Shown here: positions 1-12,021 of the stretch, in pieces
Position numbering within the stretch: position 1 is the first letter of the stretch
Layout of the letters: each line of letters begins with the position of its first letter
Source: Gloeopeniophorella convolvens
Lineage: Eukaryota; Basidiomycota; Agaricomycetes; Russulales
Direction of reading: 5' to 3'
Length of the DNA stretch: 64,000 nucleotides
NCBI GenBank assembly: GCA_022496205.1
Contig: WTXD01000057.1
Span: 100,889-164,888, forward strand
Made by a program: the position numbers and the translations under genes
The notes under the pieces: model-generated
Databases searched by the model: none
Told to the model about the DNA's origin: nothing
The model's input: only the letters and a program-made list of their open reading frames with translations

Positions 1-2280
1 AGCCGGCTAAGCGTTGACAGCAGCATCGTTGGAGAAAGGTGACAATACCGGGCCACCCCGTATGACATCACGCTGACCTAGGATTGAAGCGTTACCCAGA
101 ATCTTTCGGACGGTCTTCGCGCTGTTGTGATGTCGTTTGCTGGACGTACGTACCTTTCTATCAACTTCCCTGTATGTGCACCGAACGATGGAGGCAGTTG
201 GCGCTATGCTGTACATCTCCTCGCATCTCACCTTCCTCATGCTTGCCATTGTTCCTCCCATTTCGCTCGGCGCGGTTAGCATCTTTGTTCGCCTCCATAA
301 ATGCGTGTGCTCACGACTCAAGGCAGGTCTTCTATGGGCGATACCTGAAGAAATTGTCAAACAAGACGCAAGAAGCGCTTGGAGATATGACAAAGGTAAC
401 TTTTTGACGCCAAGATAGTTTATCCTGTTTCTAAGCGCCGCGTTTAGGTTGCACAAGAGTCACTCGCTGCTCTTCGCACCGTTCAAGTTTTCAATGCTGC
501 GCCATATGAAGAGAAGAAGTTTTCGAACCGTGTTGACCGCGTTCTCACTCTCGCTCGGCGCGAGGCAGTCGCTAGCGGCATCTTCTTTGGCAGCACTGGT
601 TGGAGTGGCAACGTGGCGCTGCTGGCTTTGTTGGGCTACGGTTCGTCGAATGACTGATCGTTTCTGCATAGGATTGACTGGCTATGCATATAGGAGGCTC
701 GCTCGTAAGCCGCGGGGAGATCTCTGTGGGGGACCTCACTAGCCTTCTTATGTACACTGTCTATGTGGGCAGTGGCCTGCAGATGTTGACGTGGGTGCCG
801 TCCCATACATTGCTCCTCCTCGACCTGTCCCCTCACATGGTATGATTACACCCTAGATCCTTCTTCGTAAGCACATGCTTTTCAACGTCACCGTAATCAT
901 TAACAACGGATCCTAGGCATCCATCATGCGCGGAGTCGGCGCTGGGACGCGCATCTTCGAACTCCTTGACAGGCGACCCGCAATCCAGCCTGGCGCGGGA
1001 ATCACCCTGGACCCGGCGCGGTCGGGGCCGCTGCGTTTCGAGGGCGTCGCGTTCAGCTATCCGACACGCCGCGGGGTCGAGGTGCTGAAGGATTTCAACC
1101 TCGAGGTCAAGGTTGGCGAGAGTGTTGCCATCGTGTGCGTCCAGGCCTATCCATCTTCCATCGCTCTTATGGACTGTTCCTTGGCAGTGGCAAGAGCGGA
1201 AGCGGGAAGTCTTCGGTGCACTCCTTGTTGTTGAGGTACTACGACCCTGTTCGGGGAAAGGTGACTTTCGACGGGCAGGGTGTGTTGCACAGAAGCTCTA
1301 ATAGACGAGAGCTGGTCTGACTTCCTATCGCAGACATCCGGGAATTCACGCCCGAATCATGGCGTAACATCATCGGTGTCGTCCCGCAAGACCCCGTGCT
1401 ATTCACCGGCACGATTGCATCGAACATTGCATACGGAAACGAGGATGCCACCAGGGAGCAGATCGAGGCCGCCGCACGCGAGGCGAATTGCGAGTTCGTG
1501 TGGGGACTGCCTGACGGTTTCGATACCCATAGTAAGCGGTCTTTCCCACGCAGCAAGTTCTGGCATACTGTATGCTGACAATGGGGAATACCAGTTGGCC
1601 GGTTGAGTTTGAGTGGCGGACAGCGCCAACGCCTCGCCATTGCCCGTGCATTGCTCAAGAAGCCCGCAATTTTGGCGCTTGACGAGGCGACGAGCTCCCT
1701 GGATGCATCAGCTGAAAGACGGGTACGTTTACATGTACAAAAATGCAGCTTGGGTCATGCTGACTGTGTGTAAGGTAAACGATGCGATCGACAAGATCCT
1801 TCATTCACGGCATACAACGTGTCTATTTGTCGCGCATCGGCTTTCGACAATCGCTAGGGCTGAGCGGATAGTTGTACTTGAGGGTACGTCAAGAGGTCTA
1901 CTCTTTCTTAGTCGCAGACACTCATTCCATCTGTTTAGACGGACGCGTCACCGAGACTGGAACATACCGTCAACTCGTGAGTCGCTCTCATAGGCGCCTA
2001 CCTCGCACGTTCGCGGACTAATTATAATTCGTTCGCACAGGCCCAGAAAGAAGGCTCGCGTTTCCGCGCACTCATGGCGGCGCAGCTCACTGCAGCAACC
2101 AACGAGAATACTGCAGCAACCAACGAGAATATCGTCGAGTCAGCTGCCGAGAATGGCAATTCCGAGGAGACCGAGGAACACGGCGAAACCGAGCACGCGG
2201 ACGAGGTGCTGCTGAAGGATGAAGAGCCTCAGAGCAGTGAGCCAGCGCCAGCCAAGCCTTCACCGGCACCTGCAGCATGA
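1..2280 (+). CDS. Mitochondrial MDL1/ABCB10-type ABC exporter, 5'-truncated by window edge
   Basis: Half-type ABC transporter, probably a peptide exporter of the inner mitochondrial membrane. Coding begins at base 1 inside the membrane domain ([13 protein letters not shown]) and continues over short introns through the intracellular loop ([20 protein letters not shown]). The nucleotide-binding domain has a Walker A split by an intron near 1140-1180 (GSGSGKSS), a Q-loop ([20 protein letters not shown]), the ABC signature [16 protein letters not shown], Walker [13 protein letters not shown] and the H-loop FVAHRLSTI. The C-terminus is an acidic Ala/Glu/Pro tail ending at the TGA of 2278-2280; it contains a perfect 21-bp direct duplication. 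The start codon and targeting sequence lie upstream of the window. Known family role: MDL1 exports peptides from the matrix. The MDL1/ABCB10 assignment against MDL2 or a plasma-membrane MDR half-transporter is from motif similarity only. Confidence 0.88.
2089..2130 (+). repeat. 21-bp perfect direct duplication in MDL1-like tail
   Basis: Two head-to-tail copies of a 21-base unit starting actgcagcaaccaacgagaa, in frame, encode a doubled TAATNEN in the acidic C-terminal tail. It looks like a recent in-frame slippage duplication in a disordered region. Confidence 0.9.
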
Positions 2281-2486
2281 TCAAGATTAGAGGACGGACA
2301 GAAGCCCAACTCAATAGACATCTAATACTGTATTCCCCGTACCCTCGCGTTGAAGGTCATAGTCTATTCGATCCCTTCAACACGAATCACACTTCATAAA
2401 CTCGTTTATTCATGCAACATTACAGAGATACGGGCAAAGATACGGCGCATGTGCGGTGCGCCGTAACACATGCGCATGTGATTATC

Positions 2487-3694
2487 TTAGTTCGCGTTGA
2501 GGCTGACACTGAAGCTGTCGATGGAGAGGCTCGCGGAGCCAGTGAACGCCTCTGTGCCGGTCTGGATCGCTTGCACGTACTTCAACGCCACTACATCAGC
2601 CCACAGCACGTAAATAAAAGAACGGGAGAGCAACCCACCTGCGTCGACGCGACGCCCTGCTCGCTGACCAAGTAGTCTGCCCATCGCCTGGTCAGGCACA
2701 CGTTCGAATGGAGACGAGATCGGTAGCGCCTACCGAAGAAGTCCTTCAGGTCCGCCTGGAAGTTGTTGATGTTGCCTGTGGACGAGACGAACGAGAAGAC
2801 CTCCCAGTTCGCATTCGGGCCCTTCCAGAGGTTCCAGGTGTGTCCGCCAACGGGGGTTGCCGTCGTGATCTGCGAGCCGACGGGTTGGATTCTAGCAACA
2901 GGGCCTTATGTCAATTCTTCGACCTGAATGCAAGAGGGTGAAAAGCCGCTTACCCGCCGAGGCCGGAGAGCCAGATCATGCTGTGAAATATTCGGTTAGC
3001 GCGCTGAGGCAGAGGAGCGCCTCGGAGGGTGCTTACATCTCATAGGAGGACGCAGAAGTCGCGGCAGTGCCTTGAGGAGCAACACCGAACCAGATATCGT
3101 ACCTAATCTCACAAGTCGGCTGAGGTACTCGGCGAAGAGAACTCGAAATCGACGCACGAGACATCAGCGCGAATACCCTCGGATTCGGTGATATAGGTCC
3201 AGTTCCAGGCAGTGGGAGCGGAAGCGACGTTACCAAGCTTCATGGAAGCAAGTTCATATCATTAAGAAAAGTCAAGGCATCATCTATGAGATAGGTGTCA
3301 TTACCTGAACGCCAAGTGCTGTGTTGGAAAGTACGTTTGCGTCTGTATGGATGCAGAGGTATTAGCGATAGGCTCAGCACACCACGAAACCGACGCACAG
3401 CTTTTGACGTTGTTCGGTCCGTTCGCCCACGTCCAATTGGTTGCCAGGAAATAGCATCTCCTTGAGTGCTGACGAGAGTCGAATTCTGCCCGCCACGCCG
3501 CGACTGAATGGAAACAGCCGACGTCAACACACGCATGAGCAAGGCACAGCGGCGAAGGCGCGGCACGCACATATGCCCCACAAGTTCTGGCACAGCGTGA
3601 AAGTGCCCGCAGGAAGACAGTCATATTGGCCAGTGATGGTTGGGCTGCGGCAGCTGCCGCGAGACTGAGAACCGAGAGCAAGGGCGAATACCAT
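2487..3694 (-). CDS. GH12 endo-beta-1,4-glucanase / xyloglucanase (secreted), with frame breaks
   Basis: Glycoside hydrolase family 12, cleaving beta-1,4-glucan or xyloglucan outside the cell. Motifs in order: TITGQYDC and TLCQNLWG at the mature N-terminus, SWQ...TNWTWANGPNNVKS, VASAPTAWNWTYITESEG, SYEIMIWLSGLGG carrying the nucleophile Glu (split by an intron near 3035), GGHTWNLWKGPNANWEVFSF, and the C-terminal TGTEAFTGSA with the acid/base Glu. At least five introns are visible. The ATG at 3694 gives no signal peptide in frame, but a clear hydrophobic Ala-rich one (LLSVLSLAAAAAAQ) lies in another frame between that ATG and the mature start. Restoring single bases in short runs near 3640, 3683 and 3687 would join them; a further loss near 3441 separates SWQ from TNWTW. 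The family call is firm; the frame breaks are probably sequence errors. Confidence 0.85.
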
Positions 3695-3759
3695 GGCGAA
3701 TGCGGACCCGTTGGGGTAGTTGCTGAAAACACTGGAAGCTCATCACCACCCAGGCCGCC

Positions 3760-3767
3760 CTTAAATA
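3760..3767 (-). promoter_or_regulatory. Possible TATA-like element of GH12 gene
   Basis: The minus strand reads TATTTAAG about 66 bases upstream of the ATG at 3694, a plausible core promoter position. Sequence-only inference. Confidence 0.3.
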
Positions 3768-4331
3768 AACACCATTGCTGATGGCGGCAGAATGGATGGG
3801 ACGCTCGATGCGCGAGGTGTGCCCACGGGACCTTGGGCGGCGCGGAGAATACGGTCACGCATAGAACGATATAGTAGCGGAACTGCGAAGGCGGCGCGGC
3901 GCTGGGCTTTGGGTTCGACACTTTCGCGGATTCTCCGGCCTAGGATCGAAGGCCCGCCCGGACGTGATGATCCTCGGACTCCACACCGACGTGGCGGAAT
4001 GAATCCGATGCACCGATGTATATCCTTGCGCCCCAAATGGAGGCTGCGGTTGAGCAGTAGTCACATCGATTGTGGACGAGCGATCTGAGTAGCACGCAGC
4101 GCTCACGGGGTGTAATGCCCAAGAGATTAGATAGCACAGACATCAACATGGTGAATACTGTAGAATCGACCAGGAAAAAGTAAGTCTTGGCATAAACCCC
4201 GGAAAAATAACCAGCACCCATACCTCTAGTACATTATAAACAGAAAAAAGGGCCCACAACTTCTAATCGCAGAAGCCAGATACGCGTACTGAAACCCAAC
4301 TACACCGCGACCTGCGGCCGACTACCCGAGC
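3768..4331. other. Intergenic, nothing recognised
   Basis: Between the GH12 promoter and the 3' end of hydrolase copy A. No conserved coding motif, repeat or RNA gene was recognised on either strand. A C-rich stretch near 3950-4020 has open frames, but no protein family is visible in them. Confidence 0.5.
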
Positions 4332-7300
4332 TCAGCTCCTGCCTCTTCCAAACGCACCCGCCCGCGCGCGGCTACGCTGGCCCTCGCCGACCGCCCGCTC
4401 ACGCCGCCTCGGCTTCTCCGGCGACGCAGTAAGGAAGTTCAGCGTGGCGCTCCAGAGGTTGTTCGCGCGGAGCGCATGCTCGGGGTCGTAGATCGCCTGA
4501 TCTGCGACGCGCGCGAGGCGCAACGCCTCGGCGGTATCGCGCCGCGCCACGATGCTGCTCGGAGGCGGGCGCTCCGTGCCGTCGAGCGCCCAAGCGAGGC
4601 TCCAGCTCGCGGTCGAGTCGAGCACCGCGCGTTGGTCGCTTTCGTCGCGCTGCGCGAGGTATTGCTGCAATTGCGCCACGCGCTGCGTGAGGTCCTTCCC
4701 GCCGGCGGCAGCAGCGCGCTCGCGCCGCCGTGCGATGTCGCGGAGGCGCACGGTGTACTTCTTTTCGTGCCGCTCCGTACCTGCGAGGTATCGCCAGATC
4801 CAGCGTTCCGAGATCTTGCCGACTAGTTCTGGGGCTATTTGCAGCGCAGGGAGGTCCTTCTCGTCCTCCAGAGGGCGGATGGCACCATTAATCGCCACTC
4901 GTTCGCGGATCATACTCCGGTTCTGTGGCGAATTCGCCTTTGATAGGGATCAGGGTTGGAGATTTTGGAATGAGAGAATATGGCTCTTACCCATCCGTCG
5001 TGATATACGATAGGGTCTCCAGCCAAGACATCCTCGTCCGCGTGTGGCTCTGTGCCGCCAAATCTGGGCCCTGCGACGTCCGAGTCGCTCCTTGCCGACT
5101 TCGAGAATAGAGAAGTTCCTCGACGAAGAGTAGAAGTCACTTGAGAGAATGCGCTGGACTTGAGTGGCGGACGCTCCTCGGCTTGCGGCGGGGCTGGCGG
5201 TCCCTCATCCTCACCTACGGGCGATAGCACTGTGGGGGAGGTGACTGTATCTGCAGCAACGATATTCAGAACCTGTATTGATGGTCGCTTGCGCTTTTGC
5301 AATGCAGCAGTTGGCGGCAAGCCCGTCACGTGCTTTATGAATGTGGCGATGGCGCGGTAGCAGTACTTTGCGGGAGTGGTTGCGCTGAACATGAGAGGTA
5401 GGACGTGGGCAGCATCTAATAATATGACCGCCTTGCGTTGGAAAAGGATAACAACGTTCCAAGCAGGTACGCACCATCATACACTTGAAGATGCACAGTT
5501 GTGGGAGTCATCTTGGTCTCGATCCCTTCGAATGCAGGATACAGCTTCTTTACATCTTCCATGATAGGGTACTGCTCTGGGTGGGCGGCGCGATGGGCTC
5601 TGCGCGCGACGTTAGCACATGTTCTACCCCATTCGAAACATGATGACGCACGCATAGATGATTTCGTCCCTAAGTGCCTCCTTGTCGCTCGCGATGATGA
5701 ATAGCGGGGGCAACCCGCCGAGATAGGCCAATACAGGGCTAACCAACGGGTGCTTGAGCAGCGCATTGGTGGTGTACATCTGAATCTGGCGCGAGATGAC
5801 GACGGGTTGGCCACCATCCACTCTGTTCACGCGGAAGGTCTGGTTCAGCCCACTGGAATCTCCAGCAGGCGCCAGGTCAAACTTGGGCTGGATGTCAGGG
5901 TCGTTGGCGGAGCCCGCAGGCGAGTCTACGTCCGTTGGAGGTTTTGTATTGATAACGCCGCGGACGGTGTTGCGCAACAGGTCGTGGACTTTTGTGCTTA
6001 CTTCTTCAGGCGGTGGAGGCCAGAGCATGCTGGGCTTGTGCAGAGTCAAACCGGTCGATGGCACGATGTCCTATTTCCGTCCGAGATAGTCAGAATCGAA
6101 CGGCCCCGGATGTTATAGAGGATTTTACCGTATCCGTGTTCAGGAAGATGCTTGGGAATGAATGGAAGAGGTCACACCATGGCGAGACGAGGACGCCGCC
6201 CGCAGGTGGCGGCAAGCCAGAATCGCGAATGATTTGGAGAATTGCTATGGCCAGCCCACCACCCGCAGAATCACCTGCGATGACGATGTTGTTGGGATGG
6301 ACCGGTCGGTGCGCAGCCCCTTCAGGAGGCCTGATAAGGAAGAGATCTGTGGAGGTGGACATGTGAATGTTACACCACACTGCGCGGGATGGCGCTCACA
6401 TGCGGCAAGGCAGTCCTGCAAAGCGCACGGGAAGGGGTACTGGGGCGCCAGTCGGTAGTTTGGAGCTGAAACATAGGTCACCGTCTATCCGTCCGAGGAT
6501 GAAACACGACTCACAGAACACCCGTCCGTTGATCTTTCGTGCATAGCGTTGTATCATGTATCTGTAAAGAGTAAACCTCTTGCTCGCCGTTCAAGCAACC
6601 TGCGGGACACTCACCTCTCCTGATCCACGCTGCCAAAATAGTAACCTCCTGCGAGAGACGCCGTCAGCTCGATACGTCCCGGTCGAAGGCGAAAGTCCAA
6701 ACCTCCATGTATCCACAGGATGCATCTCATCTCGTCCATCTCTGACCGGTACGCGTTGCCCTCTCCAAAGGCATCGCTCGAACCTGGCGTAGCAGCGCCA
6801 GAGCGCGACTGGTTCTCGCTGGTACTGGGCGTCGACGAAGCGGCGCTCGCCTGGCTTCCATGCCTCTGCGCCCCCATCGCCGCCGCGGATCCTGGCTGCC
6901 CCTTCTCACGCCGCCGCTCCGATTGTTGCCAGTCTTTCTTGGTTGCGATCCATTCGGAATCTACCCTGTTCGGGGTAGTAGCCCAGTCAGCGGTCCTGAC
7001 ATGCGCGCTGCCGGCACGATGGACACGCACCCCTGGATCCCGCGCACCTGCCACCACTTGGTGCCGCCCACGGTCTGCTTCACGACCTCCTCGCCTCCCA
7101 TGGCCTTGATTAGGTGCTGCGCGGCCTCGTCGCAGCAAGAGATGGGCACATTCAGCCTCACGACATGCACGGACGGCGGCGCGGGAGTGCGGAGCTTCGT
7201 GAATCCCTGCAAATCCTCCACCGTATTCCTGAAACACCGTGAGCCGACATGCAACGACTGGAAGCGATTTACACATACACCACGGCGGCCTCCATGAATT

Positions 7301-7527
7301 TCTACATATTTTCGAATAAGACCCACGGGCTGACACGCCGTGAAAAGGATCGTGCGACGCACCTTTGCGATACTGAACGCCTCGTCATACAGCAACTCCT
7401 CATGGCGCAGCGGCACGCCGGCCTTCGCGGCATCCTTGACGAGCCTGTCGTAGTAGTGTCTGACCAGAATCCCGAGGAACTGGGGCATGATCCCGAGCGT
7501 CGTGCGCCTCGTCAGTGGGTTCGACAT
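4332..7527 (-). CDS. HSL-type alpha/beta-hydrolase fold-3 protein, tandem copy A
   Basis: Large fungal member of the hormone-sensitive-lipase (alpha/beta-hydrolase fold-3) family, a probable esterase or lipase; the substrate is unknown. The start [17 protein letters not shown] at 7527 is shared with copy C. An N-terminal regulatory-like region ([33 protein letters not shown]) precedes the oxyanion-hole HGG ([16 protein letters not shown]), [15 protein letters not shown], the nucleophile elbow [28 protein letters not shown], the acid segment [19 protein letters not shown] and [10 protein letters not shown], whose histidine is a candidate for the triad. The C-terminal third ([50 protein letters not shown]) is specific to this subfamily. 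About ten short introns. Unlike copies B and C I saw no broken frame here, so this is the reference copy of the array. Confidence 0.85.
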
Positions 7528-7637
7528 CTTGCCTGGAGCACAAGGTGCGCGCGCTGGGGCTCGTAATTGGGGCTAGGGTCGGCGTAGTGGTGCAATTATG
7601 TGGTCTAAGTCGGGAAGGGCGTGGGGCCACAGTGGCC

Positions 7638-7644
7638 CTTATAT
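7638..7644 (-). promoter_or_regulatory. TATA-like element of hydrolase copy A
   Basis: The minus strand reads GATATAAGG, with the TATA core about 111-117 bases upstream of the ATG at 7527. A similar A/T element lies at comparable distance before copies B (TGATAAAG at 11396-11389) and C (TTATAA at 15627-15622), suggesting that the core promoter was duplicated with the gene. Confidence 0.4.
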
Positions 7645-8106
7645 CGAGTGCGCGTCCTGCGAGCGCCAACTTCGTAGGGCGGTGCCGGGAGTGTTCGTAA
7701 CATATGATTGTGGTGCTGATCGGGGATGACAAGCTGTGGGCTTTTCCAAGCCGCTTGAACGAGATTGCGGTTGGTGGAGTGCCCGCGTGCGAATTCGACA
7801 TTGCCGGCACCCATCTCGGTAAGTTTTGCCCCTGGCCCTGGGAACCAGTGGGAACCCCACACGAACTGACTGGAAAGGAACCGTCACTCGAAGACTCCAC
7901 CACCTACACCTTGCGAAAAGAGCTGGCTCCTCATCGAATTGAATAGAGTAGTACACTAGCGTAACCGTACAGATACATGCAGTAGAGTACATAACAATAC
8001 TTGCGCTGATTGTGAATAAATAGAAAATGCGTGGTCGTTCATGATCGTGAGTTCCCAACAACCCAAACCCAAACCCAACACACCCAACAACAACTCCGGC
8101 CCCGAA
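7645..8106. other. Intergenic between hydrolase copies A and B
   Basis: Upstream region of copy A and 3' flank of copy B. Short A/C-rich tract (acccaaacccaaacccaaca) near 8060-8080. No gene recognised. Confidence 0.5.
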
Positions 8107-11100
8107 TCACCCGATGACAAGCACCATCTCACCCTCCGCCGCCTCCTCCGCAGCGCGTGCCGGTGCACGTACGGAAGACCTCGGCAGCGCCTTGCGCTCC
8201 TCCAGCGCCGCGCGCAGCCTCGCGACCGCCAGCACGCCCACCGCCGCGCCCCACAAGTTGCCCCTCGACGCGCTCGGAGCAGCAGCGCCCGCGCGCACTT
8301 CCAGCACGGTCTGATCCGCCGCGCGCGCGGCGCGCAGCGCCTCGTCCGTGTCGAGGCGCGCCGCGACGCTGCTCGGCGGCGGACGCTCCGCGGCGCCGAG
8401 CGCCCACGCGAGGCTCCAGCTGCGGGACGCGGCGAGCAGCCCGCGGCGCACGTTGCCCTCCTCCGCGTCGCCGTCGCCCGCCAGGAACGCGCGCAGGGCG
8501 CCGGCGCGCCCGGACAGCTCGCGCGCGGCGCGGGAGAGCGTGCGCTCGCGCTGCTTCGCGACGGCCCGGTGTGCCGACGCGTGTTTCTGGTCGGCGAGCG
8601 TCTTGGCGGAGAAGTAGCGGGATAGGACGCGCTCTGGGATGTGGCCGATGAGGTGGGCGGGGACGGTGAAGGCTTGTAGGTCGTGCTCGTGCTCGAGAGG
8701 GCGGATGACGCCTTGCGTCGAGATGCGCTCCCTGATCATCGCTTCGCTGTTCTTCGACTTTTCCTGCAGGCGGATCAGGAATTATCTTAGAAGACGAGAA
8801 ATAAAGGTGCTGACCCATCGGTGATAGACGATGCTGTTACCTGCGAGGAGGTTCTCGCTGGACTCTAAAGCGGACTCGAGCGAAAAACTGCGGCTATCGA
8901 GCGAGCTGCCCCTGGAATGCGAGCTAACGGGCTCGGTCTCCGCTCCTTCAACCCCAAGATGGAACGCGCGGTTGCGCTTGCTACCGAATTTCATGGCAGC
9001 ATGAGAAAGAGTGGCGACAAAGGACCTCTTAGACTCGAGGGAAGGGCGCTCAGGGGCCGTCGCATCATCAAGACCAGACGCACCCCAACGAAGGGGCCTC
9101 AACGGTAGAGGGCGGACGGGGCTAGACGCAGGAGAAGAATCGGGGCTAGAATCGTCGAGGAAGAGGAACGAGGAGCCAAATGCGTCGGAAACGGGTATCT
9201 CAATGTGAGCAGGTATGAACCTCGGGAGCTTGGGCCGAGGCGGGGCGTTAGTGACGTGCTTGATGAAGGTTCCGATTGCGCGATAACAGTACTTTGCGGG
9301 GCTCGTGAATGGGAATAGTGTTGGCAATATGTGTGCCGCATCTGTTGAGACAACTCAATTAGCATTATGCCCCTGGTGTTGGTGCTCTGGGCGTAATTAC
9401 CGTCATAAACTTGTAAGTGGACAGCTGTTGGCTGCATCCTGCTCTCGATGCCTTGAAATCTCGGATATAACTTCTTTACATCTTCGTCCAGTGGGAACTG
9501 TTCAGGGTGCGCAGCGCGATGGGCACTGTCTGAAGGTCAACTACTATACATGCACCACTCCCAGAAAAGGACTTGCGTGTAGATAATCTCGTCTCGGAGC
9601 ACCTCTCCGTCACCCGCGATGAAGAACAGAGGCGGAAGACCGCCGAGGTACGCCAGCGCGGGCGTGACGAGTGGGTGCCGGAGCAAGCGGTTCTCCGTGT
9701 AGAACTGGAACTGCTCGTCCTTCTCGTGTTCGCTCGTGCCGCATAATTCCGGCTGTGTGGGGCGGGTTGAGCCATCGAATGTCTCCATTACGCTACTGGC
9801 GGCCATACGAAGTTGTTCATGAACCCGTGCGGTCATCTCCCCAGATGGAGGCGGCCAAAGCCCACTAGGCTTGTGCAGCGAGAGCCCGGTCTCCGGAAGG
9901 ACATCCTAGTATCCCGATCAGAACCAGTGATAGCGCACACAAGGAATGGTGCCAACCGTAGCCGTGTTGGTAATAATGCTGGGAAAGGAGTGTGTCAAGT
10001 CGCACCATGGCGAGATTAACACGCCTCCTGCGGGCAGCGGCAAGCCCGAATCACGAATAACCTGCAGAAGGGCAAGGGAAAGACCCGCGCCGGAAGAGTC
10101 TCCACCAATAACGATGTTGTTTGGGTTGACGGGCTTATGCGATGCACCGGCTGGTGGCCGGATGAGGTATAAATCTGTAGAAACACGACGTTCACATATG
10201 AATGAAACGTCCTAATTTCGCGACTCACAAGCAGCAAGAACGTCCTGAATGGCACATGGGAAGGGATATTGGGGTGCAAGGCGGTATCCGACGGCTTTAG
10301 TGATAAGATCAAGGTCAGAATTAATGAACGCAGCACATGGCACGCCCTGAGCCCTCACCGAAAACGCGGCCCTGGAACTTCCGGGCGTACCTTTCCAAGG
10401 CACTCCGCCCTCCGTCTATGCTCCCAAAGTAATAGCCGCCTAAGACGCCCGATCGTGAGCTCTCTTCGATCCAAGGCAGTTCAAGAACAGGCTCACCGCC
10501 ATGGATGTACAACAGACACGGCGTGTCGTCCATCTCGGGCTCGTACGTGCCGCTGGAAGGCTCGCGATCACCTTCTTCGCTGCTAGAATCCTCGGGCGAG
10601 GCCGCTCTGTGCGCGTCCCTCGTCTCCTGGGGCTCCTTTCCGCGCCGCTGAGGCTTCTCCTTCTCCTTTTTGGGGATGACCCACTCGGCCTCAACCCTAC
10701 GACCACAGAAGATGAGCACAGCCCGGGACGCCATGCAGACCTAATGATATGACACGCACCCTGGTGTGCTGCGCACCTGCCACCACTTGGTGCCGCCGAC
10801 CACCCTCTGCATCACCTCTTCACCTCCGAACGCATCGATGAGATGCGTAGCTGCTGTGTCGCAATAGGGCAGCGGGATGTGTGTCCGAACGACATTCGAC
10901 CACGGCGCGGATAGCGAGCGCGATTGGGAGAAGCTCTGGAGCTCCTCGACCGTGTGTCTGCAGCGCCGCGCGCGTCAGCAACTGCGCACGGCGCGAAGAG
11001 CGGACCTCGGACATACTCGGTAGCGACCTGTATGAGTTGCTGCGGAACCCCGAACGTCGATAAGCGCCCGATCGACCTCAGCGCTACGCGCCAGCGAACA

Positions 11101-11272
11101 CCACGCACCTTTACAATGTAGAACACCTGGTCATACAGCAGGTCCTCGTCGCGCAGCGCGACACGCGAGCTGGTCGGGTCGGGCTTGACCACTTTCCATA
11201 GTAGTGCTTAAGGAGCGTCTGCACGAAGAGCGGCGCGAGCTTGAGGCCCGCATGCTGGGAAAGGGAAGGCAT
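8107..11272 (-). CDS. HSL-type alpha/beta-hydrolase fold-3 protein, tandem copy B (one frame break)
   Basis: Paralogue of copy A with the same domain order and intron pattern. Visible motifs: ELPWIEE next to [30 protein letters not shown], nucleophile elbow [49 protein letters not shown], and the subfamily C-terminus ([50 protein letters not shown]). The elbow is GDSSGAG rather than GDSAGGG, but the Gly-x-Ser-x-Gly serine is kept. The start MPSLSQHAGLKLAPLF at 11272 aligns with copies A and C as far as LLKHYY; then one base is missing in an A-run near 11193-11195, and the conserved VALRDEDLLYDQVF follows in the next frame. Either a sequencing loss or an early inactivating mutation; the rest of the gene is open. 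Confidence 0.8.
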
Positions 11273-11388
11273 GGGGAACTAGGTGGCGTCGGAGGAAGCG
11301 CGAAGCTTCAGGCGATTTTGAGAGGGAAATATACGCTAGAGTAGGTGGTAAAAGGGCAGGGCATCTCGGAAGCAAGGGCCTTTATCAG

Positions 11389-11396
11389 CGCGGGCG
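11389..11396 (-). promoter_or_regulatory. Possible TATA-like element of hydrolase copy B
   Basis: TGATAAAG on the minus strand about 117 bases before the ATG at 11272, matching the position of the A/T element upstream of copy A. Confidence 0.25.
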
Positions 11397-12021
11397 GTTG
11401 AAACAACGGTCGGCTCGGACGACAATTGTGGCGATGTCATCGCGGAATATGTGGATTGCGCTCAAGGTTGCAGTTTCCCCGTGAGGCTGCGGGACGGGAC
11501 CGCTTCGCTTGGATTACCTACTCAGGAGAGTTGATGTTTCCTCCCACAAAGTCATCATCTATAACGTTGCGCGCCAATCACAAACTGCGCCTGTGCGCCA
11601 CCGCCGAAGCCTACCGGCCATACCCGAACCCTCTGAGACACGGCACCCTCGACCACCCACTGCAAGCCTAACGGCGCCCTATGAGGTATATATTCCGGCA
11701 CGCGCAGCAGACGGTGCCGTGCAATCTCCTAAGTCCTTATATCTCGTTACATGATTCCGCACACGCCGCCGCGGGCTCCACGAGGCGGCTAAACATGACC
11801 CCATGGCCCTATCCAACATTACACAAGTGAAACATCGATCCCGACGAGGCGTAAAGTAACAGTTCAATCCGGCGGCACAGCCATCATCAATAAGCCAGCA
11901 GTGGCAAGTTAGAGTGTGTGCATCACATCTCGCGGCATCATGCATCTGTTTGCATCAGCCAACAAGTGCGAGAATCTATCATCGTCCCACGCAGCAGCTG
12001 GCGGCACGCCGAGCCCACGCC
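11397..12021. other. Intergenic between hydrolase copies B and C
   Basis: Upstream of copy B and downstream of copy C. No gene, RNA or repeat recognised. Long open frames on the plus strand from about 11910 onward are the antisense of the GC-rich 3' exon of copy C. Confidence 0.5.
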
